Shown: one piece after another, positions 55,200 to 63,588 of the stretch
How positions within the stretch are numbered: position 1 is the first letter of the stretch
Layout: the number at the start of each line of letters is the position of its first letter
NCBI RefSeq assembly: GCF_000359125.1
Contig: NZ_CAAF010000055.1
Coordinates: forward strand, 25,218-89,217
DNA length: 64,000 bases
DNA from: Mesorhizobium sp. STM 4661
GTDB lineage: Bacteria > Pseudomonadota > Alphaproteobacteria > Rhizobiales > Rhizobiaceae
Direction of reading: 5' to 3'
Translations under genes and position numbers: made by a program
The notes under the pieces: model-generated
Seen by the model: the letters and a program-made list of their open reading frames with translations, nothing else
Told to the model about the DNA's origin: nothing
Databases searched by the model: none

Positions 55200-56120
55200 A
55201 TGGATGTTCAGCAGATCGAGGCATATCAGGCCGTCATGACCTACGGCACGACCTCGCGCGCCGCCGAACTTCTCGGCGTTTCGCAGCCCGCGATCAGCAA
55301 GGCCATCATATCGCTGGAGAGGTCGATCGGCTTCAAGCTGTTCGACCGGGAAAAGGGGCGCCTGATCCCGAGTGCCGAAGGGCAACTCTTCTTTCGCGAG
55401 GTCGAGATATCGCTGGCCGGCATTGCGAAGCTGCGTAGTGCGGCGGCGCGGATCCGCGACTTCGGGTCAGGCGATCTTCGCATCGCCTGCCTTTCCGCCT
55501 TCAGCACGAATCTGGTTCCCAGGGCCATCGGTCGATTCCGCAGAAAAAACCCCGAGATTGTAATCTCATTCGTCGTTCGAGAATCCTCGGCCATCCGCGA
55601 CCTCGTGGCGTCCAACCACCTTGACCTGGCCATCACTGCGGACGAGATCAACAAGAGCGGCGTGGAGGCTTTGCCTTTTGCCGATGTTCGCGCGATGCTG
55701 GCCCTCCAGCCTGGCCATCCCCTGCGGCACAAGGACGTGATCGAGCCTTCGGACCTCGATCAGTTGCCCTTTGTTGCCCTCGCGCCCGAAGACACGACGC
55801 GCCGGGAAGCGGAAGCCATCTTTGCGAAACACGGTGTCTCCCCACGCGTTGTGGTGGAAACGGCCTATTCCTCGACGATCTGTGCGCTGGTCCTCGCTGG
55901 CAACGGCTGCGGCATCGTCGACCCCATCAACGCGGCGGGCTATGTCGAACGCGGTCTCATTCTCAAACCGTTCAGACCGGCCATCCACTTCAGGACATTG
56001 ATGCTGTTTCCACCCAAGAAGCGGTCATGGGTGGTGGAGCAGATGGTCGAAGCCCTTTGCCGCGAACGGGAGAGTTTGATCCAGCTGGACGAAAACGGCC
56101 CGTGGCGCCAATGTTCTTAA
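55200..56120 (+). CDS. LysR family regulator, presumed controller of the peptide-uptake operon
   Basis: The 306-residue regulator has the N-terminal winged helix (QIEAYQAVMTYGTTSRAAELLGVSQPAISKAI) and a C-terminal periplasmic-binding-protein-like effector domain from about residue 90. It is divergent from the eight-gene operon, the standard position for its controller. Its 3' end overlaps the convergent second LysR gene by four bases. Confidence 0.92.
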   Translation: MDVQQIEAYQAVMTYGTTSRAAELLGVSQPAISKAIISLERSIGFKLFDREKGRLIPSAEGQLFFREVEISLAGIAKLRSAAARIRDFGSGDLRIACLSAFSTNLVPRAIGRFRRKNPEIVISFVVRESSAIRDLVASNHLDLAITADEINKSGVEALPFADVRAMLALQPGHPLRHKDVIEPSDLDQLPFVALAPEDTTRREAEAIFAKHGVSPRVVVETAYSSTICALVLAGNGCGIVDPINAAGYVERGLILKPFRPAIHFRTLMLFPPKKRSWVVEQMVEALCRERESLIQLDENGPWRQCS

Positions 56121-57022
56121 AAGGATCTGCTCATCGCGGTGCGTGCGAGATCGATGAAACGCCGCGCCGGCATCGACAGCGTCTCCTCGCCGAGATGGGC
56201 CACGACCACCGCTTGCATCGGCTCCTGGCTGGCGATGGGACGGCAGATGAGCAATTCGCCATCATAGCTGATGTCGGGCTCTGGTCTGACGCAGGACAGG
56301 CCCACACCCCAGCCATTCGCGACAAGTCCGCGCTGCATTTCGAAGCTCGGCACAAGCTGGATTGACTTAATGTCCAGCCGGCGCTTGCGAAACATCTGGA
56401 CGAAATAGTCAAGCGTTACCGGAAAATTTTCGATGATGACGCGCTCTGCCACAAGACTTTCGAGGTTGACCCGCTCGGCCATGGCGAGAGGATGATGCAC
56501 TGACAGCAGGACATGTGGCGACAACCGGTCAATCACATGCCGCGCGATTCCGTGGCGCTGCAAGTCGATGTCGTAGGTGATTGCCACCTCGCTGCGGCCA
56601 TCGCGAATTTGGGCCACGACCTCTGCCAGGTCGCCTTCTGCCAGTCGATACGTCAGCGTCGGGTGATGCCTCGCAAGTCCAGTGAGCAGCTTGGGCAGAT
56701 AAATCGATCCAAGATCACGAAAGGATGTGATCGAAACCTCGGCATTCTCCAAGGAGTCGTGGTCGAAGCTGGCGATGCGTGACGCTGAGGCCAGGGTGGT
56801 TCGGGCCTCGACCAGCAGCCGGCGCCCGGCCGGTGTAATCGCCAGTCTCTGCCCAGCCTGGCGCATGAACAACGCGCGGCCGAGTATCGCTTCCAACTCT
56901 GAAATCGCTACCGAGACCGACGGTTGCGAGACGTTGCGGGCGGCGGCGGCGGCCGTGACGCTGCCCCGTTCGGCGACTGCCACGAAGTATTCCAGCTGGC
57001 GCAGGGTGAATGGTATAGGCAT
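56117..57022 (-). CDS. LysR family regulator beside the oxygenase gene
   Basis: The 301-residue LysR protein has the helix-turn-helix LRQLEYFVAVAERGSVTAAAAARNVSQPSVSVAI and effector domain segments IENFPVTLDYFVQMFRKR and GLSCVRPEPDI. It is divergent from the phytanoyl-CoA-dioxygenase-like gene 93 bases away, so that gene is the probable target. Confidence 0.92.
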   Translation of the reverse strand: MPIPFTLRQLEYFVAVAERGSVTAAAAARNVSQPSVSVAISELEAILGRALFMRQAGQRLAITPAGRRLLVEARTTLASASRIASFDHDSLENAEVSITSFRDLGSIYLPKLLTGLARHHPTLTYRLAEGDLAEVVAQIRDGRSEVAITYDIDLQRHGIARHVIDRLSPHVLLSVHHPLAMAERVNLESLVAERVIIENFPVTLDYFVQMFRKRRLDIKSIQLVPSFEMQRGLVANGWGVGLSCVRPEPDISYDGELLICRPIASQEPMQAVVVAHLGEETLSMPARRFIDLARTAMSRSF

Positions 57023-57115
57023 TGCCTAATCATGCTTTCGGGGAATTTACTTCCTGCTATTTCCCTTTCCCGTCTAACATAGCCTGACAACCAGTGAAAC
57101 AGCGGAGAGCGGGAC

Positions 57116-58003
57116 ATGGAGACGGTCGAATTGTTGAAGCAACGCGCCACCGAACGCGCGCGGCAAGTCGTGGGACCGGCCGAAATCGAGGCCTATCGCT
57201 GCGACGGCGCAGTGTGCTTGCGGGGAATCTTTTTGCCGGACGAGGTGGAGCTTTGCCGCGCCGGCATCGCTGCCAACATGGCTGCGCCCAGCGAGCGCGC
57301 GAATGTCGCAAGCCGCCCCGACGACCCCGGCTACTTCATCGAGGATTTTTGCAACTGGCAGACGAACCGCAGCTATCATGACTTTATCTTCAACTCGGCC
57401 GCCGCCGCAGCCGCGGGTCTGCTGATGGACTGCGATGCGGTACGCCTTTTCCATGACCATCTGCTGGTCAAGGAGCCGAACACCCGTGCCAAAACCCCAT
57501 GGCATCAGGATCAGCCCTACTACAACATCGAAGGAAAGCAGAATTGCAGCGTCTGGGCACCGATGGACAAGGTTGCCCGTGCCGCGACCCTCGAGTTCAT
57601 CGCCGGCACGCATGCGGGCCCCTGGCTGATGCCGCGATCGTTCATGTCGAGCGAGGCAATGTGGTTCCCGGAAGGCAGCCTTGCGGACCTGCCGGACATC
57701 GAAGCCGACCGCTCGGCATTCAACATCATAGGCTGGGAACTCGAGCCCGGCGATGCCGTCTTCTTCCACATGCTTGCGCTCCACGCGGCGGCCGGTGTCA
57801 GCACGGGCCGCCGACGGGTTCTCTCGATCCGCTTCATGGGTGACGACATCACCCACGCGCCCCGGCGTTGGAGAACATCCCCGCACTTTCCCGGTCTCGA
57901 GGAAGAGCTTCCCGCCGGGTCGCCGATGGTCCATCCGCTGTTCCCCGTCCTTTGGGAGAAGCAGGCCGCGCCGGACAACGGTAGTGCGCACCATCAATGT
58001 TGA
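57116..58003 (+). CDS. Phytanoyl-CoA dioxygenase family Fe(II)/2-oxoglutarate oxygenase
   Basis: The 295-residue oxygenase has the double-stranded beta-helix iron site His130-x-Asp132 in TPWHQDQPYYN with distal His223 in LALHAAAG. The 2-oxoglutarate-binding Arg is in the GRRRVLSIRF strand. Members hydroxylate or oxidatively cleave small molecules, including amino acids, ectoine and phosphonates. ATG 57116 is preceded by GAGAGCGGG. Given the amino-acid genes downstream, hydroxylation of an amino acid or amine is my inference. Confidence 0.9.
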   Translation: METVELLKQRATERARQVVGPAEIEAYRCDGAVCLRGIFLPDEVELCRAGIAANMAAPSERANVASRPDDPGYFIEDFCNWQTNRSYHDFIFNSAAAAAAGLLMDCDAVRLFHDHLLVKEPNTRAKTPWHQDQPYYNIEGKQNCSVWAPMDKVARAATLEFIAGTHAGPWLMPRSFMSSEAMWFPEGSLADLPDIEADRSAFNIIGWELEPGDAVFFHMLALHAAAGVSTGRRRVLSIRFMGDDITHAPRRWRTSPHFPGLEEELPAGSPMVHPLFPVLWEKQAAPDNGSAHHQC

Positions 58004-58338
58004 AAACGGAAATTCCAAAAGCGCGAAATCGCGATCGCGCCCGAACTTGATGTTGTCAAACCCACCCTCTGCGCCTCACGGCACTGACGTGAACAAAAGG
58101 AACGATGCCACGGACGGCCTCCCGACAAGGACCGGCCGAGCGGTTCGCCGGTCTCGGACGGATTGACCCGCTGGGCATCCCGGCGGCACCCGACCGCGTC
58201 CAAGGCGCGCCGCGAGGTGGCGCCACGCGAGACGGAATAATGCGAAGATAGTGCCTGAATGCGGAGGTGCCCATTGAAGGCGGCCTACTGGCATGGATGG
58301 CGCCGCCGGCGCGCCTCTGCGCCTGGCGAAGATGCGGC
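58004..58338. other. Intergenic region between oxygenase and aldehyde dehydrogenase genes
   Basis: About 335 bases between convergent genes contain no gene I can support. Long minus-strand frames crossing it are extensions of shadows of the dehydrogenase gene. No strong terminator hairpin is evident. Confidence 0.45.
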
Positions 58339-59790
58339 CTAGAAATAGCCGAGGATGGATTTGACCTCGAGATATTCCAGCATGCCCTCGACCCCATATT
58401 CGCGTCCGTTTCCGGACTGCTTGAATCCGCCAAACGGCGCGTGCGGATCCCAGGCCGGGTAGTTGAGATGCACCTGACCGGAACGGATCTGCGACGCGAC
58501 GTCCCTGATGACGTCCAAGTCCTTGCCCTGCACATGGGCTCCTAACCCGTAGACCGTATCGTTGGCGATGGTGACGGCCTCGTCGACTGTATCGTAGGGG
58601 ATGATGCAGAGAACCGGCCCGAAGACCTCTTCCTGCGCAATACGCATATGCGTGTGCACGTCGGAAAAGATGGTCGGCTTTACATAGAGCCCGACATCCA
58701 AACCGCCCGGCCGACCCGCTCCGCCGGTCAGAAGCTTCGCGCCTTCCGAGATGCCGACGCCGATCATGGTTTGAATGCGGTCGAATTGGGCACGGTTGGC
58801 GATTGCACCATGCGTTGAGGCTTCGCAAAGAGGATCGCCAACGACGATCTCGGCTGCGACCCTCTTGGCGATTGCCTCGATCTCGGACAGCAGCACGCGT
58901 GGTACGATCATGCGCGTCGGGGCGCTGCATGACTGGCCGAGATTGCGGAAGGCGGCGGCTATGCCCAGAGAAACCCCGCGATCGAGATCGGCGTCCGGCA
59001 GGATCACATTTGGTGACTTGCCACCCAGCTCCTGCGCGACACGTTTCACAGTCGGCGCTGCCGCCTGGGCCACCGCAATGCCAGCGCGGGTGGAGCCGGT
59101 AATGGAAATCATGTCGACATCGGGATGGGAGGCGAGACCAGCACCCACGCCCGGACCGTAACCTTGCACGAGGTTGAACACCCCAGTCGGGAAACCGGCT
59201 TCCTCGATCGCCTCGGCGAACAGCAGGGCGTCCAGGGGAGAAAGCTCGCTTGGCTTCAGCACGATCGTGCAGCCTGCCGCGAGCGCCGGCGAAACCTTGG
59301 CGGTGATCTGGTAAAGCGGCCAGTTCCACGGAGTAATCAGTGCGCAGACACCGATCGGTTCGTAGGTGACGGCCGTTTGCCCCCGCTGCTTGACGAAGGT
59401 AAAGGCTGTCAGCACATCACGCGCAACCTTAACATGCGCGATCGCCAGCGGCACCTGGGCGCTGCGCGCATAGCCGATCGCCGCGCCCATTTCGAGGCTC
59501 AGGCATTGAGCCAGCAGTTCGCCGCGCGCCTCGAGCAGCACTTGCAGGCGATCGAGCAGACCCGCGCGGTATTCCGGCTTGGTACGGCTCCAGCTGGGGA
59601 ACGCCCGGCGGGCCGCTGAAACGGCTGCGTCCACGTCCCCGCTATTGCCAAACGGAAACTGGCTCACAACCTCTTCTGTGGCGGGATTGATGACGACGCC
59701 CTTGGCGGTGCCGCTCGGCTCGACCCACTGACCATCGATGAAGAACTTGTCCAGGTGGCCGTTGCGCGACAGGTGTTCGAGGGGCGTCAT
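58339..59790 (-). CDS. Aldehyde dehydrogenase family protein
   Basis: This NAD(P)-dependent enzyme of 483 residues oxidises an aldehyde to the acid. The nucleophile is Cys288 in NLGQSCSAPTRM, the general base is Glu254 in VAQELGGKSPN, and the oxyanion Asn sits in ALITPWNWPLY. The GSTRAG nucleotide loop and a C-terminal GREYGVEGMLEYLEVK are present. Its ATG overlaps the stop of the upstream oxidase remnant (TGATG), so it was the next gene of the same operon. Confidence 0.93.
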   Translation of the reverse strand: MTPLEHLSRNGHLDKFFIDGQWVEPSGTAKGVVINPATEEVVSQFPFGNSGDVDAAVSAARRAFPSWSRTKPEYRAGLLDRLQVLLEARGELLAQCLSLEMGAAIGYARSAQVPLAIAHVKVARDVLTAFTFVKQRGQTAVTYEPIGVCALITPWNWPLYQITAKVSPALAAGCTIVLKPSELSPLDALLFAEAIEEAGFPTGVFNLVQGYGPGVGAGLASHPDVDMISITGSTRAGIAVAQAAAPTVKRVAQELGGKSPNVILPDADLDRGVSLGIAAAFRNLGQSCSAPTRMIVPRVLLSEIEAIAKRVAAEIVVGDPLCEASTHGAIANRAQFDRIQTMIGVGISEGAKLLTGGAGRPGGLDVGLYVKPTIFSDVHTHMRIAQEEVFGPVLCIIPYDTVDEAVTIANDTVYGLGAHVQGKDLDVIRDVASQIRSGQVHLNYPAWDPHAPFGGFKQSGNGREYGVEGMLEYLEVKSILGYF

Positions 59791-60023
59791 CAGCCGACAA
59801 GGTCCTTCATGCGGTAATAGGCGCCGAGAACCGGCAGGAACCAGGGACGCCCGAAATAGCCGGGGATCGCCGGCCAGTTGAAATCCTTCCAGGGATTCAA
59901 GTCGGGGCGCCCATCCATGACATCAGTCATGGTGCTGCCTATCGGCGTCGACATATCCAGCCCGTAAGAGGTAAACTTCATTTTCTTGACCACCAGTGCT
60001 GATTTGAGTGGGGCGGCATCCAA
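59790..60023 (-). pseudogene. 3' remnant of a DadA-like FAD amino-acid oxidase
   Basis: The 77-codon frame carries the C-terminal signature of D-amino-acid dehydrogenase-like flavoenzymes: SYGLDMSTPIGSTMTDVMDG, then FNWPAIPGYFGRPWFLPVL and the ending YYRMKDL. The FAD-binding and catalytic parts, over 300 residues, are absent; upstream lies the D-serine-dehydratase-like gene only 15 bases away. I read this as a deletion that fused the two ends. Expression of the fragment alone would give no enzyme. Confidence 0.72.
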
Positions 60024-60038
60024 GGCATAGTTGCGCGC

Positions 60039-61217
60039 CTACCAGCCGCGCATCCGCTCCCAACGCGCTTCAATCTTTGGGCTCTCGCCGTTAACGACGC
60101 TATAGAAATCATGCTGGGCCGCCATCGCACACGCATGGTTGGGGAGAATCCGCACTCGAGACCCGAGCGGCAACTCAGGCATGGACTTTCCAGAGCCAGC
60201 ACGAATGGCGAGGATACCGTGTTCCTGGCTGGCCTGGGCCACGATCACATCGTCAAGCACCCGCCCCTTTTCGTCGCAGACCACGCCGTAACCCTGATCG
60301 ATCTGCTGGTTTGCGGTTCCCCGGTCGCGCGAAAGCGCCATCCACCCGGCGTCGACCAGCACCCATCCCTTTTCCGGCTTCGGGCCGATCACCGTGGCCA
60401 GTACGGAAATCGCGATATCGTCGCGGTCGCAGACCCCAACCCCGTGCTGGACGAGATCGAAGAACATGTAGACCCCGGCGCGCAACTCCGTGACACCCTT
60501 GAGATTCTGGGCGAAATGCGCTGTCGGCGTCGAGCCGACGCTGACGATCGGGCAGGCATGGCCGTGGGCGCGCAAGATCTCAGCTGCGCGCACGGTGGCT
60601 GAACGCTCGTTCTCCGCTGCCCTGACCAGTGCATCGGGCGTGTTCAAGCCGTAGGATTCGCCCGCATGAGCGAGAACCCCGACGAGCTTGGCACCGGCAG
60701 CGACGACCCTGCTGGCCACGTCGGGCAATCTCGGGTCGTCCGGCTTCAATCCGCCGCGATGGTCATCGCAGTCCAGTTCGATGAAGACCGATGGCGTCAT
60801 GCCGGTGGCTTGGCGCGCGTCGGCCAAGACATCGGCCTGCTCCACAGTATCGAGCAACAGCTTCACATCAGCGCCGGTACGGCGACAAAGCTCCATGGCG
60901 CGCCTGGCCGAAGCCGGCGAGATGCCGACCGCATAAGTGATGTCGCGAAAGCCGTGGTCCGCGAAATACTCCGCCTCGGCGATGGTCGAGACCGTGATCG
61001 GACCGGGCTCGCGAGGGAACGCATATCGGGCGACGTCGATGCTTTTGGCCGTCTTCATATGCGGGCGCAGCACCACGCCAAGCTTCTTGGCACGCTCAGC
61101 CAGCCGTTGAATGTTGCGTTCGAGCCGACCGCCGTCCAGGAGCAGCGTCGGGGTCACCAGGGCGTCGATCGTCCTAGCCGTCTCACGCACTGCAAGGTTT
61201 GCCGCCATCTTGTTCAT
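60039..61217 (-). CDS. D-serine dehydratase-like (DSD1/D-threonine aldolase family) PLP enzyme
   Basis: The 392-residue fold type III PLP enzyme shows an N-terminal alanine-racemase-like barrel with Schiff-base Lys55 in LRPHMKTAKS, the SVGSTPTAHF phosphate loop, and a C-terminal beta domain with the metal site PNHACAM (His361, Cys363). Family enzymes with His-x-Cys are dehydratases of D-serine or D-threo-3-hydroxyaspartate, while aldolases usually have His-x-Asp, so I favour a dehydratase. ATG 61217 is the first in frame; 61208 is possible. It sits 11 bases after the acetyltransferase gene. Confidence 0.88.
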   Translation of the reverse strand: MNKMAANLAVRETARTIDALVTPTLLLDGGRLERNIQRLAERAKKLGVVLRPHMKTAKSIDVARYAFPREPGPITVSTIAEAEYFADHGFRDITYAVGISPASARRAMELCRRTGADVKLLLDTVEQADVLADARQATGMTPSVFIELDCDDHRGGLKPDDPRLPDVASRVVAAGAKLVGVLAHAGESYGLNTPDALVRAAENERSATVRAAEILRAHGHACPIVSVGSTPTAHFAQNLKGVTELRAGVYMFFDLVQHGVGVCDRDDIAISVLATVIGPKPEKGWVLVDAGWMALSRDRGTANQQIDQGYGVVCDEKGRVLDDVIVAQASQEHGILAIRAGSGKSMPELPLGSRVRILPNHACAMAAQHDFYSVVNGESPKIEARWERMRGW

Positions 61218-61228
61218 AATCTCGTTTC

Positions 61229-62092
61229 CTAAGTGAACGATTGGTTTGCCAACGCATACATATGGGCTAGTCCCTCGGCGACGGGTCGTTGTCCTTTGAC
61301 CATGGCGGTCGCAGCACCGGATCGCTGCAGGCCAAGACTCTCAAGCCAGTCGCCCAATCCATCTTCGGCATAGACGTCGATGCGAACAAATTGACCGTGA
61401 AGCTTAGAAAGCTGCGCCAAGATCAAAAGCCGCGCGTCCTCCACGCTTTCGGCCGCACAGGGGCCGACGACATAGCCGCGGCCGAACTTCCTGGCGATGG
61501 CGTAGCCTGCAACCCGCCCCGCGCGCTCGATAACGACGACCTTGCCCGCATTGGCAAGCGCCGCCACCAACAACGACCGGGGCATGCCCATGGCCCGTTC
61601 GTCGAAAGCCTGGATCGCCGCGAGGTCAGAGACCGTCGCTTGACGGATGCCAGTGGTAGTCTGGGTCACGGCAACAGTCAGTTGGCCCTGATGCTGAAGT
61701 ACAGTGCCCCAGGCAGTGAAGCCGCGCCGCTTATAGAGCGCGAGCCCCTCATCAGTCGAATTGAGCAGCACGTTGCGACCGCGTGTCGCCTGAAGCAATC
61801 CATCAAATAGGCGGGCGCCGTTGCCGCCGCCTTGCGCCGAGCCAGTGACTATGATCATCCCGGCCGTGGCATAGGCCTGTCCGTAGTTCCAGGACATAGC
61901 AGTCCCAATCAGCTGTCCTGCCCGCTCGAGGACCAGACCATTGCCCACCATCGCCGCAAATTCCCAATCCTCCAGGCGATAGGGCCAGCCCATTTCCTGT
62001 GACAGCATCAGCGCGCCCGGCAAATGGCGGGTTTCCAGTTTCATCAGCTCGATCGGAGTGCTGACGTTGTCTCTGTCATGCTCTATGGTCAT
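61229..62092 (-). CDS. GNAT family N-acetyltransferase, tandem-domain type
   Basis: The 287-residue product consists of a first GNAT domain (GTAMSWNYGQAYATAGMIIV, QGGGNGARLFDGLL as the acetyl-CoA loop, LYKRRGFTAWG) and a second, weaker GNAT-like half (GYAIARKFGRGYVVGPCAAES). Such proteins acetylate amines or amino acids, sometimes as detoxification. ATG 62092 is used; 62119 is in frame. It is the promoter-proximal gene of the minus-strand unit and is divergent from the cyclodeaminase-family gene. Confidence 0.85.
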   Translation of the reverse strand: MTIEHDRDNVSTPIELMKLETRHLPGALMLSQEMGWPYRLEDWEFAAMVGNGLVLERAGQLIGTAMSWNYGQAYATAGMIIVTGSAQGGGNGARLFDGLLQATRGRNVLLNSTDEGLALYKRRGFTAWGTVLQHQGQLTVAVTQTTTGIRQATVSDLAAIQAFDERAMGMPRSLLVAALANAGKVVVIERAGRVAGYAIARKFGRGYVVGPCAAESVEDARLLILAQLSKLHGQFVRIDVYAEDGLGDWLESLGLQRSGAATAMVKGQRPVAEGLAHMYALANQSFT

Positions 62093-62202
62093 GAGTGCAG
62101 CGCTGTCATTTGGTCCCAAGTCAGATTGAACTCGCTCAGAGTCGCCTCCAACTGACAGATTTCGCTGCTGTTTTGCCCCTTCAATTCAGCGGGATTATTC
62201 GT

Positions 62203-62237
62203 TTTAAGCAGTTCCTCGGCATGCCAAACTGCTTAAA
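62203..62237. promoter_or_regulatory. Nested perfect palindrome in the divergent promoter region
   Basis: TTTAAGCAGTT (62203-62213) pairs exactly with AACTGCTTAAA (62227-62237). The 13-base spacer itself contains the 8-base palindrome GGCATGCC (62218-62225). It lies between the divergent acetyltransferase (start 62092) and cyclodeaminase-family (start 62395) genes. An operator for a dimeric regulator is the simplest reading; there is no T-run for a terminator. Confidence 0.65.
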
Positions 62238-62394
62238 TCGGGCGAGGAATGTGTGGCAGCTTGAAGCGCCCCACGTGGTCGTCCCGCGAACAGCGTGACG
62301 TCCGCACCATTCACAACGGATGCATCTCATCCTCTGCAAAGCATAGCCGCACTCCCCTAGCGATGAGCTGCTTAGTGCTCAGGAGGAATTTTGG

Positions 62395-63333
62395 ATGATC
62401 TACATCAGCGAAGAAGAGTCAGCCGCCCTTGTCACCCATGAACTTGCCTTCGAGGCGGCGCGGGAGGCTCTCGTGGCAGCAGCATCGGGGCAGAGCTGGG
62501 TCTTCCCTGCTGTGATCGGGCGCACACGGGAGGCGAGCAATACCTTCTCTATCAAATCCGGGTCGTCGGACGACCTGACCGGAGTGAAAATCGGCTCCTT
62601 CTGGTCTGGCAACCCGGCACGCGGCCTTCCCCGCCACAACTCCACAATCGTTCTGCTCGATCAGCATTCAGGTCGGCTCCGCGCCGTTATCGAGGCCGGG
62701 AAGGTCAACGCCTACAGGACGGCCGCAGCCGACGCGGTTGCTGCCGATTTTCTTGCGCGCAAGCAAGCCAAGGTTCTGGTGATATTCGGCGCCGGCAACC
62801 AGGCGGGCTTCGAAGTGATGGCGCTGGCACGCATCCGCCCAATCGAAACCGTGCTGGTCGTCGCCCGGCCTTCACCACGGCGCGACGCTTTTCTCGATCA
62901 GATCGGGAAAAGGGGCCTGGAGGCGCGCGCAACCTTGCCAGAAGAAGCCGTGCGCGCGGCCGACATCGTGGTGACGGCGACACCCGCCCGCGAACCGCTG
63001 TTCGATGCCGATTGGGTGGGACCCGGAACCCATGTCGTCAGCATGGGGTCGGATGCTCCGGGCAAGTGCGAATTGCCGAGAGAACTATTTTCCAGGGCAC
63101 GTCTCTTTTGTGATCTGCTTTCCCAGTCCGTCCAGATCGGCGAGTTCCAACATGTGCGCGACGAGATCGACGCCGGCCTGCTTGCGATAACGCCAATCGG
63201 CGACGTCATTGAAAGGCGTGCCCCCGGACGCCGCTTCGACAATGACATCACGGTCTTCGACAGTTCTGGAATTTCCCTGCAGGACCTCTACGTGGCCGAG
63301 GCGCTGATCCGCGCGAAAGCGTCCCACCACTGA
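62395..63333 (+). CDS. Ornithine cyclodeaminase/mu-crystallin family enzyme
   Basis: The 312-residue protein has the family pattern: substrate-binding VKIGSFWSGNP and GKVNAYRTAAADAVAADFLAR, the NAD(P) loop FGAGNQAGFEVMAL, and the C-terminal FDSSGISLQDLYVA. Members cyclise ornithine to proline or reduce cyclic or linear imines such as pyrroline-2-carboxylate or iminosuccinate. Beside a D-serine-dehydratase-like enzyme, imine reduction is a good candidate. Strong AGGAGGA site upstream of ATG 62395. Confidence 0.92.
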   Translation: MIYISEEESAALVTHELAFEAAREALVAAASGQSWVFPAVIGRTREASNTFSIKSGSSDDLTGVKIGSFWSGNPARGLPRHNSTIVLLDQHSGRLRAVIEAGKVNAYRTAAADAVAADFLARKQAKVLVIFGAGNQAGFEVMALARIRPIETVLVVARPSPRRDAFLDQIGKRGLEARATLPEEAVRAADIVVTATPAREPLFDADWVGPGTHVVSMGSDAPGKCELPRELFSRARLFCDLLSQSVQIGEFQHVRDEIDAGLLAITPIGDVIERRAPGRRFDNDITVFDSSGISLQDLYVAEALIRAKASHH

Positions 63334-63588
63334 TCGGCTTGGCACCGACAGGTCCCAGCCCCGACGGTTTTTTTCCGCTGCACTGGAAAAAAACCTATAC
63401 AGCCGAGCCGTGCTTCAAGGCGCCGCATGAGCTCAAGACTCCAGCCCACCGCCAACGACCACATCGCAACCAAGTCCCAAATTCGATAGCCCTGAGTGAG
63501 AAACCAGCGTCATCGTCGCTATCAGAATTCTGCCCTGGAGGTTCATGCCCGCAGATGGCGAGCCTTGGAGGCGAGCCCCGAGCGCCGC

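Noticed and set aside
58076..59329. 417-codon minus-strand frame in another register
   Set aside because: It overlaps the aldehyde dehydrogenase, whose catalytic Cys and Glu are in the other frame, and its content is arginine-rich shadow sequence.
62095..62298. 67-codon plus-strand frame crossing the nested palindrome
   Set aside because: It has no ribosome site or features and would place a coding region over the shared promoter.
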